Assembly: GCA_033675265.1 (NCBI GenBank)
Contig: JAUJYZ010001540.1
Location: forward strand, 947,001 to 1,011,000
Origin: Actinostola sp. cb2023
Lineage: Eukaryota; Cnidaria; Anthozoa; Actiniaria; Actinostolidae
Direction: 5' to 3'
Length of the DNA: 64,000 bases
Under the pieces are notes generated by a model. It saw only the letters and a program-made list of their open reading frames with translations, was not told the origin of the DNA and did no database searches. Below are positions 36,901 through 49,562 of the stretch, in pieces (position 1 is the stretch's first letter; each line of letters opens with the position of its first letter). Made by a program: the position numbers and the translations under genes.

Positions 36901-39900
36901 GAGGTTTGAAATCTCAATATGCAAATTTGATGATGTCTACTCACCAACTATTCAGCATATATTGAATAGATTTTTAAAACAATCTCACAGGGGTTAGTTG
37001 CACTTTAAGATACAGACACATAGATATGGTTGCAGGGTGGGTCCATCTCTGCAGCAATTGTTGTGACCAAGCTTATTGAAGTACAGTGTGATCCTACCTC
37101 TGCAATACTGTGCACAACAAATTGTAGAGACGCTGTAGTTGTGTCATTGCTAGCTGCATTGTGCACAATGTTGCGCCATGTGTCTGTATCTTTAGACTGA
37201 GCAGGTCAACTAGTCAGACGTTCTGTTAGTGTGGTAATTGAACTGAATGAACACATGATGTCAGTCTAAGACTGGCGTCGCCTATGGCCTTCTACTGGTC
37301 AATGTAGTGTGTGTAAACGGTGTTGTTGCTACTTCGTGTAGCTCTTTCAGTGTCCATTAAGTGACGTGGTGTGTTGTTTCTTTCAGCTTCACGAAGCTCA
37401 AACACTTCGCTACATTTTCATGGAAAACTCAGCTTTGTGTTACGAGGTATCAGAACGAGTTGTACAGCACATTATCCATTGTATTGAGTCGCGTGGTCGC
37501 CATGTTGAATACCTTAAGTTATTACAGACTTTAGTCAAAGCCGAAGGACAATCGATCAGGAAGACACAAGATATTGTGATGGCTGAGGTATAGCATTGAT
37601 GTTGTGTACTCAGTCTTATCATCAGCATTAAAATTTTAAATTTTAATATTTTACGCCAGATATATTTTAAATAAGGGGGGAGGGGTTGGGGAAATTAGGC
37701 GGGGCTTTGGGTTTGGGTATGGGTGTAGATTTTTTTTAGTTAGATAGGTGTCCTCAATTAGTTTACACTTGTGTAAGCTAGGTAATTTGACACGTTAATA
37801 AAGGTTATTATTATTATTATTATTATCATCATCATCAGCATCATCCTCATCAGCATCATCATCATCCTCAATGTATGAATCATTTAATTTCCAATCCCAT
37901 TTTCTAACAACAACAGCAACAGCAGCAGCTATAGTAACAGTAACTAAGCAACAGCAGCAGTAACAACTTATGATGACGAAAGTCATGCATCGATACAATT
38001 CCAACCATTCTCACCACCCCTCCCATATTTAGATTCAATTGTTCTTTCGTTTCAGTTAGTGAACGTTGGCGAAGAAGTGCTGGTATTCTACAGTGAAACA
38101 CAAGCTTTCAACAGTCTGATCGAGATGATGCAGTCTGAGAGAGAACGTGTGGATGAGTCAGGCTCACTTCTCTATCACATCAACCTTGTGCAGCTACTGG
38201 CGTGTTGTACTGAGGGAAAGAATGTTTATACTGAGATTAAATGCCACAGTTTGCTGCCGTTGGATGATATTGTAAGGGTTGTGACACACCCTGATTGCAT
38301 ACCTGAGGTAACATAGTCAAAACTAGCCTTTTACTCACAAAACCCTCTTTGGGATACCTTTTCTTTTGAAGGCCGAGTGGGACCTGGCCCAAGATGAGAT
38401 TTTACCAGTCCCCTCTCTTTCATCTAACACAGGTATCCCAAACCATAGAAAAGGTAAAAGAAGTGATTTTGTGTTATTCTTTATTTAGGTTAAGAATGCT
38501 TACGTCAATTTCCTGAACCATTGTTACGTGGACACGGAGGTCGAGATGAAAGAGATTTATACCAGTAACCATATATGGACATTGTTTGAAGACTTTCTTG
38601 TCGATATGGCTAGAGTAAGTATACCATAATAGTACACTGAAGCCATGGGGTTCCTCACTGACGAATCAGGTAGTTCAGTAAGGCACATCAAACCACAAAT
38701 AAATGTGGTATGGACTATGGTTTTACCCTTTGCTGTGTTCTATTGTACTGTGCCTGTGTTTCCAGAACTGATAAAAATGACACTGGTAAATTAAAGTAAG
38801 AGCCATCGTGTTTGCACACTAGATTTTATCACAATAGTTCTGATGTTTTAGTCGAGCCGCAACAGACTTTTCCGTCTGTAAACGTTTTTTCCACAGCACG
38901 AAGCAACTATGATTGGATACTTAACTTAACACCTTAATTTCCCCCCCAAAAACACCCTGTCGACCCAGAGTCTGATGCATTAACCAATAGACCATCACGT
39001 CCATCACAGAATAGAAAACAATCTTTTTTTGTCTTGACAGGTTTGTAACACTGTAGACAGATTCCATGTCGACACCATGTTGGAGAAATATGTGACGGAG
39101 ACCATCATGAACCTGATTACATTCTTCTTTAACTCACCTTTCTCTGACGCCAGCACTACCATCAAGGTACAACATTGGTACACACTTTCCTCTCACATTG
39201 TCACTGTCATGTACATTGTGTGATTATTTTTTATTTTTTATTTAAAGAACGTTCATCTTCTTCATCCCATGACTTGTTTGCTATACTGTACCATTGTTTG
39301 TCCCTTCAGGCCCGTCAGCCAGTGTTCGTTAAGTTGCATTAGTAAGAGTGCAAACACTAAAACCGTGAAACAGTACAAACTATTTAGTGCTAAATAGCAC
39401 CAATATAACAATAGAAAACAAAAGACATTGCACTATTTAGTGCTAATTAAAGTTTGCACTGTTTCACGGTTTTAGTGTTTGCACTCTACTGCTCTCATTA
39501 ACTATGTTTGCTATACTGTACAATGTTTCTCACTTCAGGCCCGTCAGCCAGTGTTCGTTAAGTTACTGCGTGGTGCATTTCGGGTATCCCAGTGTTCGTG
39601 GTTGTCGGGATCGCAAAAGTACCAAGTAGAGGCGTGTATCAAGGCTCTTTCTGATATCGGTAACTATAGTAACCAACGGTATCCATAGAAATGGATGGTC
39701 GTCATAGTAACTGTGTTTTGTGTCCTTAGCCAAGACACGTGGTATTGCTATACCTGGTGACCTCGAGACTCAGATCCAGGCCTTATTCACACGGTCACAG
39801 CTCGTCATGAAACATACACGTCATTGGTTGAGTCACGGCAAGGTACGACGGGAATCTACAATGCATCTGTCACGTGACTACAGGAGTATCATTGAAGGCC

Positions 39901-42900
39901 TTCAGGTGAGTAAAATTGAGTAATTGTCAGATTGTTGTGACACTTTAGTAACTTTGTTGCAAAGTTGTGCGGACTTGTAGACTGTTGGGACACTTGTTCC
40001 TGCATGATTTTGAAGGGTGTTTTCGAGGCTCTTAATATGATGACTGTGATTTGCCAAAGTTGCGCATTAATATGTTCATGATGGCTGCTGCCACTTTTAG
40101 CCATGTGGGAATTGCTTGACCCATGATCGATGTGTTTGCAGGACATAGTATCCTTACTAGAAGACCAACTTCGTCCTCTAATTCAAGCTGAGTCATCACT
40201 ACTAGTCGACGTGCTCTACAGACCAGAGTTAATATTTCCTGGTCATTCAGAGGCCAGGCAGAAGGCAATAAATGGTGGTTTTGTGTCCAGGTAAAGTATT
40301 TCTCATGTTCATGTCAGCGTGAATAAATAAAGTGCCATCGCCATGTCAACCACACACGATGATCTGCCAGAACTAATATCACTGAACTGATTAATATGTC
40401 AGACTTGTACGTCACACAAAGCAGCTGCTACAAAACAACGGAGAAGCGTTGTGTATTTCTGTCTTACAAACGTTGAAGGCGATGATGGCTCGAGACACAG
40501 ACTTTGGAGAAAAGGTAAGAATTACTTCTCACTCAACAATGTGCTTGAATACTGTGAGGCTACTGTTTGTTGAGACAAGTAATTTTCACGGCAATTGTAA
40601 CAGTTAGTGTCGCATAACATTCCTGCTTGCTAAATGTACCCTATATTTGTCCAGTAAAACTGAAATTGCACGTTAAAGATCAAATTTCTAAATTTGTTCA
40701 ATTTAACTAATGAGTGACCATTCAGTGAAGCCTTGCCTTGAATGTAACCGTAACTAACCTGTCACGTGCTTTGTTCTATCCAATAGGGTGAAGCTTTAAG
40801 TGAAGCCTTACCTTGAATGTAACCATAACTAACCTGTCACATGCTTTGTTCTATCCAATAGGGTGAAGCTTTAAGTGAAGCCTTACCTTGAATGTAACCA
40901 TAACTAACCTGTCACGTGCTTTGTTCTATCCAACAGGGTGAAGCTTTAAGAGTAACACTACTAAAGCGTTACTATGGAGCCAATTTTTCCCTGTCACGTG
41001 ATCAGAAGAACATCCCTGCCACCATCATCGCCAAAAAGACCGTCACACAACTTCCGGCCTGCAATACAGGTCCTGGTTCTACATTCTTGTCACGCGCTTG
41101 CGTCACGCTGTTTGAGTTGCAGTGTCACTTGGATGCGTGTGGTCTGTCGGACCTTATCATTGATTTGATTGAGACGTCACCGAATAATAGAATATTCCAG
41201 GAAGTTATGGAGGTTGCGATCGCCTTACTGGAGGGCGGGAACCCTGTAATCCAGGTAGATCTCACTATCGCGCTATAGATACAGATCGAGCTTGAATCGA
41301 TATCGATTGGATTCGAGCCGAACATGCATTAACTACATAGTACTAAGATAAATCGATTCCACTAAGAAAAACGCTCTGAAATCATCTACATGTGTGTCCT
41401 AGCCCATGATGCCTTGCATGCACACAACGTTCAAAATTACAAAGAAAATCAAGAAAATTGGTGTCGGTTTGAACCATCAATGATCAAAGAAACAATATGT
41501 TCTATTTAAAGTCTATATTATATAGTTTTAGCAGGTGCATTAGTTTGAACCACCCTTGACCAATAAACAATACTGTGTTCTATTTAAAGTCTATATTATA
41601 TAGTTTTAGCAGGTGCATTAGTTTGAACCACCCTTGACCAATAAACAATACTGTGTTCTATTTAAAGTCTATATTATATGGTGTTGACAGGTGCATTAGT
41701 TTGAACCATCCTTGACCAAAGAAACAATATGTTCTATTTAAAGTCTATATTATATAGTTTTAGCAGGTGCATGTAAACACAAAATCAAAACCTTGGCGCA
41801 AGACATCGTCAACTTTAACTGAAATCAATCACAGATCAAGTTTTATTTTTTTCGTAGAAATCGTCGCTCCATCGTTTCATGACCGATAAGAATTGTGAAG
41901 CGTTTTTTAAATACTTGATGGATAAGATGGCAGAGGCAGAGGCAGAAGTTAAAGCTAACGTTACGGTACAAACCTCAGAAAGCACACAAAGTGTCTCCAA
42001 GAAAAGCGAAAAGGACACAAAGGTGGAGGATATGAGAAGAGGAACGTTTGTAGGAGGCAGACGAGACACGCTGTCAACAAGTAAGGATGATTGCAGAGAT
42101 GATGATGATGATGATGAGGTGGAGGATATGAGAAGAGGAACGTTTGTAGGAGGCAGACGAGACACGCTGTCAACAAGTAAGGATGATTGCAGAGATGATG
42201 ATGATGATGAGGTGGAGGATATGAGAAGAGGAACGTTTGTAGGAGGCAGACGAGACACGCTCTCAACAAGTAAGGATGATTGCAGAGATGATGATGATGA
42301 TGAGGTGGAGGATATGAGAAGAGGAACGTTTGTAGGAGGCAGACGAGACACGCTCTCAACAAGTAAGGATGATTGCAGAGATGATGATGATGATGATGAG
42401 GTGGAGGATATGAGAAGAGGAACGTTTGTAGGAGGTAGACGAGACACGCTCTCAACAAGTAAGGATGATTGCAGAGATGATGATGATGATGAGGTGGAGG
42501 ATATGAGAAGAGGAACGTTTGTAGGAGGCAGACGAGACACGCTCTCTACAAGTAAGGATGATTGCAGAGAGATGATGATGATGAGGTGGAGGATATGAGA
42601 AGAGGAACGTTTGTAGGAGGCAGACGAGACACGCTCTCTACAAGTAAGGATGATTGCAGAGATGATGATGGTGGATGAGGTGGAGGATATGAGAAGAGGA
42701 ACATTTGTAGGAGGCAGACGAGACACGCTCTCTACAAGTAAGGATGATTGCAGAGATGATGATGGTGGTGAGGTGGAGGATATGAGAAGAGGAACGTTTG
42801 TAGGAGGCAGACGAGACACGCTCTCTACAAGTAAGGATGATTGCAGAGATGATGATGGTGGTGAGGTGGAGGATATGAGAAGAGGAACGTTTGTAGGAGG

Positions 42901-45715
42901 CAGACGAGACACGCTCTCAACAAGTAAGGATGATTGCAGAGATGATGATGATGATGAGGTGGAGGATATGAGAAGAGGAACGTTTGTAGGAGGCAGACGA
43001 GACACGCTCTCTACAAGTAAGGATGATTGCAGAGATGATGATGATGGTGAGGTGGAGGATATGAGAAGAGGAACGTTTGTAGGAGGCAGACGAGACACGC
43101 TCTCTACAAGTAAGGATGATTGCAGAGATGATGATGATGTGGTGAGGTGGAGGATATGAGAAGAGGAACATTTGTAGGAGGCAGACGAGACACGCTCTCT
43201 ACAAGTAAGGATGATTGCAGAGATGATGATGATGGTGAGGTGGAGGATATGAGAAGAGGAACGTTTGTAGGAGGCAGACGAGACACGCTCTCTACAAGTA
43301 AGGATGATTGCAGAGATGATGATGATGGTGAGGTGGAGGATATGAGAAGAGGAACGTTTGTAGGAGGCAGACGAGACACGCTCTCTACAAGTAAGGATGA
43401 TTGCAGAGATGATGATGATGGTGAGGTGGAGGATATGAGAAGAGGAACGTTTGTAGGAGGCAGACGAGACACGCTCTCTACAAGTAAGGATGATTGCAGA
43501 GATGATGATGATGGTGAGGTGGAGGATATGAGAAGAGGAACGTTTGTAGGAGGCAGACGAGACACGCTCTCTACAAGTAAGGATGATTGCAGAGATGATG
43601 ATGATGGTGAGGTGGAGGATATGAGAAGAGGAACGTTTGTAGGAGGCAGACGAGACGCTCTCAACAAGTAAGGATGATTGCAGAGATGATGATGATGGTG
43701 AGGTGGAGGATATGAGAAGAGGAACGTTTGTAGGAGGCAGACGAGACGCTCTCAACAAGTAAGGATGATTGCAGAGATGATGATGAGGTGGAGGATATGA
43801 GAAGAGGAACATTTGTAGGAGGCAGACGAGACACGCTCTCAACAAGTAAGGATGATTGCAGAGATGATGATGATGATGAGGTGGAGGATATGAAAAGAGG
43901 AACGTTTGTAGGAGGTAGACGAGACACGCTCTCAACAAGTAAGGATGATTGCAGAGATGATGATGATGATGAGGTGGAGGATATGAGAAGAGGAACGTTT
44001 GTAGGAGGCAGACGAGACACGCTCTCTACAAGTAAGGATGATTGCAGAGATGATGATGATGGTGAGGTGGAGGATATGAGAAGAGGAACGTTTGTAGGAG
44101 GCAGACGAGAGACGCTCTCAACAAGTAAGGATGATTGCAGAGATGATGATGATGATGAGGTGGAGGATATGAAAAGAGGAACGTTTGTAGGAGGTAGACG
44201 AGACACGCTCTCAACAAGTAAGGATGATTGCAGAGATGATGATGATGATGATGAGGTGGAGGATATGAAAAGAGGAACGTTTGTAGGAGGTAGACGAGAC
44301 ACGCTCTCAACAAGTAAGGATGATTGCAGAGATGATGATGATGATGAGGTGGAGGATATGAGAAGAAGAACGTTTGTAGGAGGCAGACGAGACGCTCTCA
44401 ACAAGTAAGGATGATTGCAGAGATGATGATGATGATGAGGTGGAGGATATGAAAAGAGGAACGTTTGTAGGAGGTAGACGAGACACGCTCTCAACAAGTA
44501 AGGATGATTGCAGAGATGATGATGATGATGATGAGGTTGTGCTGGTGGTGGTGGTATTCCTCCCATGAACTAATGAGATGAGTGTTGGGTGTAGAGAATA
44601 TTGGAATGTAGTAAGAAGTATGTGTGTGAGCGATAGTTTGAGGACCTCAAGGTATTACATATAACTGTTTAAGTGCTACCGTAAGAGCGTGATGAAGGTG
44701 ATGATTTCCAGTTCAATATAGTTATTGTTTGTGCTTTAGGTTCATTGACGGGCATAAGTGAAGAAATACGCGAACAGTTGGTGGACGCAGCATCGCATAC
44801 AGGTAAAGCGTATGCAGCCGTGAGAAGAAGTCGAGAACCAGACGCAGATGCTGACTTGTCACCCAGGTACAATAGAGCACTTTGATTAATTCAATCAGAC
44901 AACTGTCTACACCACTAACTGCTCACCCTCTCCCCTATGGGAAAATCTGGGGAAAAGCCAACATCAATCTCTTTGGTTGCCCGTTCAGTTGCTGAGTGAG
45001 CGGTGGGGTTCACTAGTTATTAATTCTAGATGTTATTGATTGTTTGAACAGGTTTCCTCCAGGTAGCGGGTTCGGGTCTGACGTCCATGGATTTCCTAGT
45101 GGAGGCGCAAGCAAAGGAGATTCTAAAGCCATGGCGCCTGAAGTGATTGCAATGAAACCAATCTTACGGTTCTTACAATTGCTTTGTGAAAACCACAACA
45201 GAGACTTACAGGTAGGCAGCACATGTCGTTCGATGTGTGCTGAACACTGACAACTGACTAGAAGAAGTTTGTGGACATGTATCTATAGTAAACAGCCAGG
45301 GAGATCTCTTGTAATCTCTGTAGAACGGCCAACATTTAATTATATGTATGTTTATTTCTGAAATATGTCCAGAGTTTCTTCTCAAACCAATACTTGGAAC
45401 GTTTTCTCTGCACCGGCCACACAACTTAATCCCGAGTTTGGTCATTGAGGAAAGAGTCGACATTCTTTGTATACTTGTCAATCGTTCTGTTTGTTGTTTG
45501 TAGAACTATATCCGTCGTCAAGACAACAACAAAACCAATTACAATCTGGTTCACGAAACCCTTCAATTCCTTGAATGTATTTGTGGTAGTACGTCAGGTG
45601 GTTTGGGACTACTCGGTCTTTACATCAATGAAAACAACGTTGGATTGATTAACCAGTGTTTAGACAGTCTGACTGAATACTGTCAGGGTCCTTGCCATGA
45701 GAATCAGGTAATGAA

Positions 45716-45749
<34 letters not shown>

Positions 45750-48700
45750 TTGATATTGTTTGTTTTCACAAAAGATTGTTGTTGTGTTGTCAGACTGCTA
45801 TCGCTCTCCACGAGTCCAATGGTATCGACATTGTCATCGCCCTTGTCCTCAACGACATCAACCCCCTTGGTAAACAACGAATGGACCTCGTTTTAGAGCT
45901 CAAGGTAAACCACACTGGAACTTCCTTCCATGGGAGGGGTACAGGGGGAAATGTTTTGTTGAGTATTCGTGTTGTCCCCTAAATTCGCTTGTGCATGAGG
46001 GATCCTAAGGGTTTATAGGTAAGACGTTTAAAGCAAATCAAGATCGCTTAACAGACTCGTTTCTCATGCTCGCTCTGTTTAGTTCATCCTTCTCTGCATA
46101 AAAGAGCGGGAATGTGTAGACCTGGGTTCTAAATTGGTATCATGTTTAAGGATTGTTTGTTGTTTACAGAACACGGCATCCAAGACGTTGCTTGCAATCA
46201 TGGAAAGCAGACATGATAGTGAGAACTCGGAGCGAATTCTGTACAACTTGACCCCTAAACAATTGGTGAGTACCCCCTCCCCCCATATAGTACCCACTCG
46301 CCCCATATAGTACCCCCATATAGTACCCACCCACCCCATATAGTAATCTCCACTCCATCCCCCCATATAGTACCCACCCACCCATATAGTGCCCACCCAC
46401 GCATCCCCCATTTAGTACCCACCCACCCCATATAGTACCCCCATATAGAGTACCCACCCACCCCATATAGTAACCCCCACTCCACCTCCATATAGTACCC
46501 ACCCACCCATATAGTACCCACCCACGCATCCCCCATATAGTACCCACCCACCCCATATAGTAACCCCCACTCCACCCCCATATTGTACCCACCCACCCAT
46601 ATAGTGCCCTCACCCCTCATATAGAGTAGTACCCCCACACCCATGAACACGCCTGGCTTGGGCTTCCTGTGGTGACCTGTGGTGACCATCAGTCTGAGAG
46701 GAATGATTTGTGATTGTCAGGTGGATGTGTGTAAACAAGCTTACCACCAAGACTTGTTAGACGATGAAGAGTCTGGGGTATCACCTCGTGACGTGGGACA
46801 TAACATCTACATCCTGGCTACTCTGGTAAATATACTACAGCCTAATAGAGTTTAAATCTAACCAAGTGATGAACAAGAAAGTTGAAGTAAACTGATATAC
46901 CCGTAGAACTGAGCACTGATGGTGGGAGGGGGTAAAAGGGCGCACCGTCCTCCCCCTAGTAAACCACTTTTGGGTGAAGGGGCACGGACATTAAATACCG
47001 ACCTTTGGCTTTTTATAAGCTTAGTTAATTTCTTTGACTCGACAGCTCTCTCAACAAAATAAAGACCTTGCATCGCTACTTAAAGTTGGTACAACTGTCG
47101 GCTCTGACGCTGAGGAGCTCTCAGGTGACAGCGCCCTGGATTACTACGCTAAGAATACTGCACAAATTGAGGTACGAGAATAACTCAAGCAAACTCCTTG
47201 AACTAATCTTCATTCAGTGCGCAAAGCAACAAAAACATTTAATAACAATAATAATAACTTTTATTTATACACAATAAATTTATTGTTAAAGCTACAGCTT
47301 GTGGGGTCGTGTAAAACGGGGAAGGTTTTCTTTTGTCAGTGAAGAATTACTCTTGTAAATCTACGCTTGTATCTGCTGTATACTCAAGCACAGTGTACTA
47401 GCTACATCGTTCATTGTCTTTACACGATACCATTGCATGATTGCAGTGTCGTTCTCAGGGCCTCACTATTCAGCGCGTATACCATAGAAACCCCAAGGAG
47501 AATGGGGATGGGAGAATCTGTGCAGTATTAATACGTATGTGTGCGTTTATGTATTAGGTTGTGAGACAGGATCGCATCATGGAGCAAATAGTGTTTCCTG
47601 TTCCACAAATCTGTGAGTTCTTGACTGATGAAAGTAAGAACTTGGTGTATACTACGTGTGAGCGGGATGACCGGAATAGCAAGGTACAATAATGTAGATT
47701 AGCAATCGTTAACTCTATGTGATGATACTATCTTTATATAATCATTGATTATCAATTGTAATAATTCTTCCACACTAAACAGACCTGGACAGACCTAGTA
47801 CCAGAGGCATTTCGCACGTTGATGCGCCACCGTTTTCTTCTCGCAGTGGCTCTAGATTAACGAACCATGACTACATGATCTCTTTTGAATCAATGTAGTG
47901 TGAGTAGAAGCCCCTCGGGTAACCCCCAGGTGTACAGAAGAGCAATGATGCCTGTCTTCCAGAGCTGATGTTTCTGTCTCTGTCTTTCTACAGGTGTCGG
48001 ATTTCTTTGACCGCACTGAAGATCTGTACCAAGAAATGGAATGGCAGAAGAAACTACGAGGTACTAATCATGTGACTAGGTTTGTCTTGGACTACGTTAC
48101 TAACTAGTCTTTTACTATTCAGAACATCGTCTGTTATTTGGTCTCAGTAGTCGTTTAAGTCTCTGGCAGCAGATATCAATGAACCTCGCTGTGTTAATCA
48201 ACGTTCTTGTTGGTTTCTTTTATCCCTTCTCTGATGGTCCTGGAGGTATGTGATAGTCCATCCACCACCTTAACTTACAACAAGGGTGGTCGCTTACTGA
48301 AGGTTCGATGTCTACTCGACCACCTCCCATAAGTGACCACCTTGACTTATTTACAACAAGGGTGGTCGCTTAATGAAGGTTCGATGTCTGCTCGACCACC
48401 TCCCATAAGTGACCACCTTGACGTTGCAACAATTTGGTTGCTTAATGGAGGTTCGATGTCTACTCGACCACCTCCCATCAGTGACCACCTTGACTTACTT
48501 ACAACAAGGGTAGTCGCTTAATGGAGGTTTAATTGTTTATCTTTCAGAGTTGGACCCCCGTCTGTCTGCTCTAGTGTGGCTGGCCATGCTGGTATCTTTT
48601 GCTATTATTATAACATTCCCTCGACCCTCAGGAATAAGGACATTCGTGGGATCAGCTATCATTAGACTCATCTTTTCTCTTGGTCTTGAACCTACGCTAT

Positions 48701-49278
48701 ACTTACTTGGAGTCGCTATTGTAAGTCATATGTAACGTTGCGATGTGAATAAAAGTTGCGCCAAATGAGTGGAGCAACGAATCCTTGAAGTGAGGTGTTT
48801 ATTGTGGATAATTAACTTGTGTTGCTATGGTTTCAGGTCTTAAACAAGGCTATATCAGTCATAAGTTTTGTTGGTAATCATGGCACATTTCAGTACGGAC
48901 TGCGTCGTATGTTGACAGACAAGGAACTCATCTTACACTTAACGTACTTTGGCTTTGGTGTACTTGGTCTTACTGTCCATACATTCTTTTATTCAATACT
49001 CGTAAGTATCGTAAGGTAGACAAACGTCTTTTTCAGTTTTTGCTCTGGGTGTTGAGATCGATCGCTCTTAGTTGTGATGCATGTCATCTTGTTGCGTTAG
49101 AACATCGTTTTGATTGTGATGCACAATCACATGTTTTGTTCAAACTTCGTGGTTTGTAACGCAAGTCGCATGTTGCAATCAAATGTTACAATTAGATTAA
49201 AATGCATGTTTGTTGTGACTTACCGTCATTATTTGATTGTGATGTATTGTTAACGAATGTTTATTGTTCTTACTGTTC

Positions 49279-49345
<67 letters not shown>

Positions 49346-49473
49346 GTTTGTATTTTATTATCATTAGTTAATTGTTATTGAACAATCCAAGCGATCATTT
49401 TAAATTTTGTAAATAAGGATTTTTATCTATTTTTCTATCTCTTATTTGTAATTTGTTTTGAGGAATAAAGTTA

Positions 49474-49562
<89 letters not shown>

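Larger units (their letters stand above)
33583..37008. mobile_element. MITE split by the Penelope-like insertion
   Basis: The ends AAAGTGCAACTAACCCCTGT and its complement lie at 33585-33604 and 36988-37007. The right portion (36841-36957) contains a hairpin with GCTGAATAGTTGGTG arms. Removing 33632-36840 rebuilds a foldback element of roughly 230 bp. It is therefore an older element in ITPR intron 29 that was later hit by a retroelement. Confidence 0.7.

Noticed and set aside
41836..44566. 700-codon and 301-codon minus-strand frames
   Set aside because: Antisense of the exon 39 donor minisatellite; the plus-strand frame is the one continuous with ITPR.
47780..47866. Possible extra ITPR exon (reads [18 protein letters not shown])
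   Set aside because: It has an acceptor-like AAACAG but runs into TAA, matches nothing in the family, and the flanking exons 47 and 48 already join in phase at the conserved NSK/VSDFFDR position.
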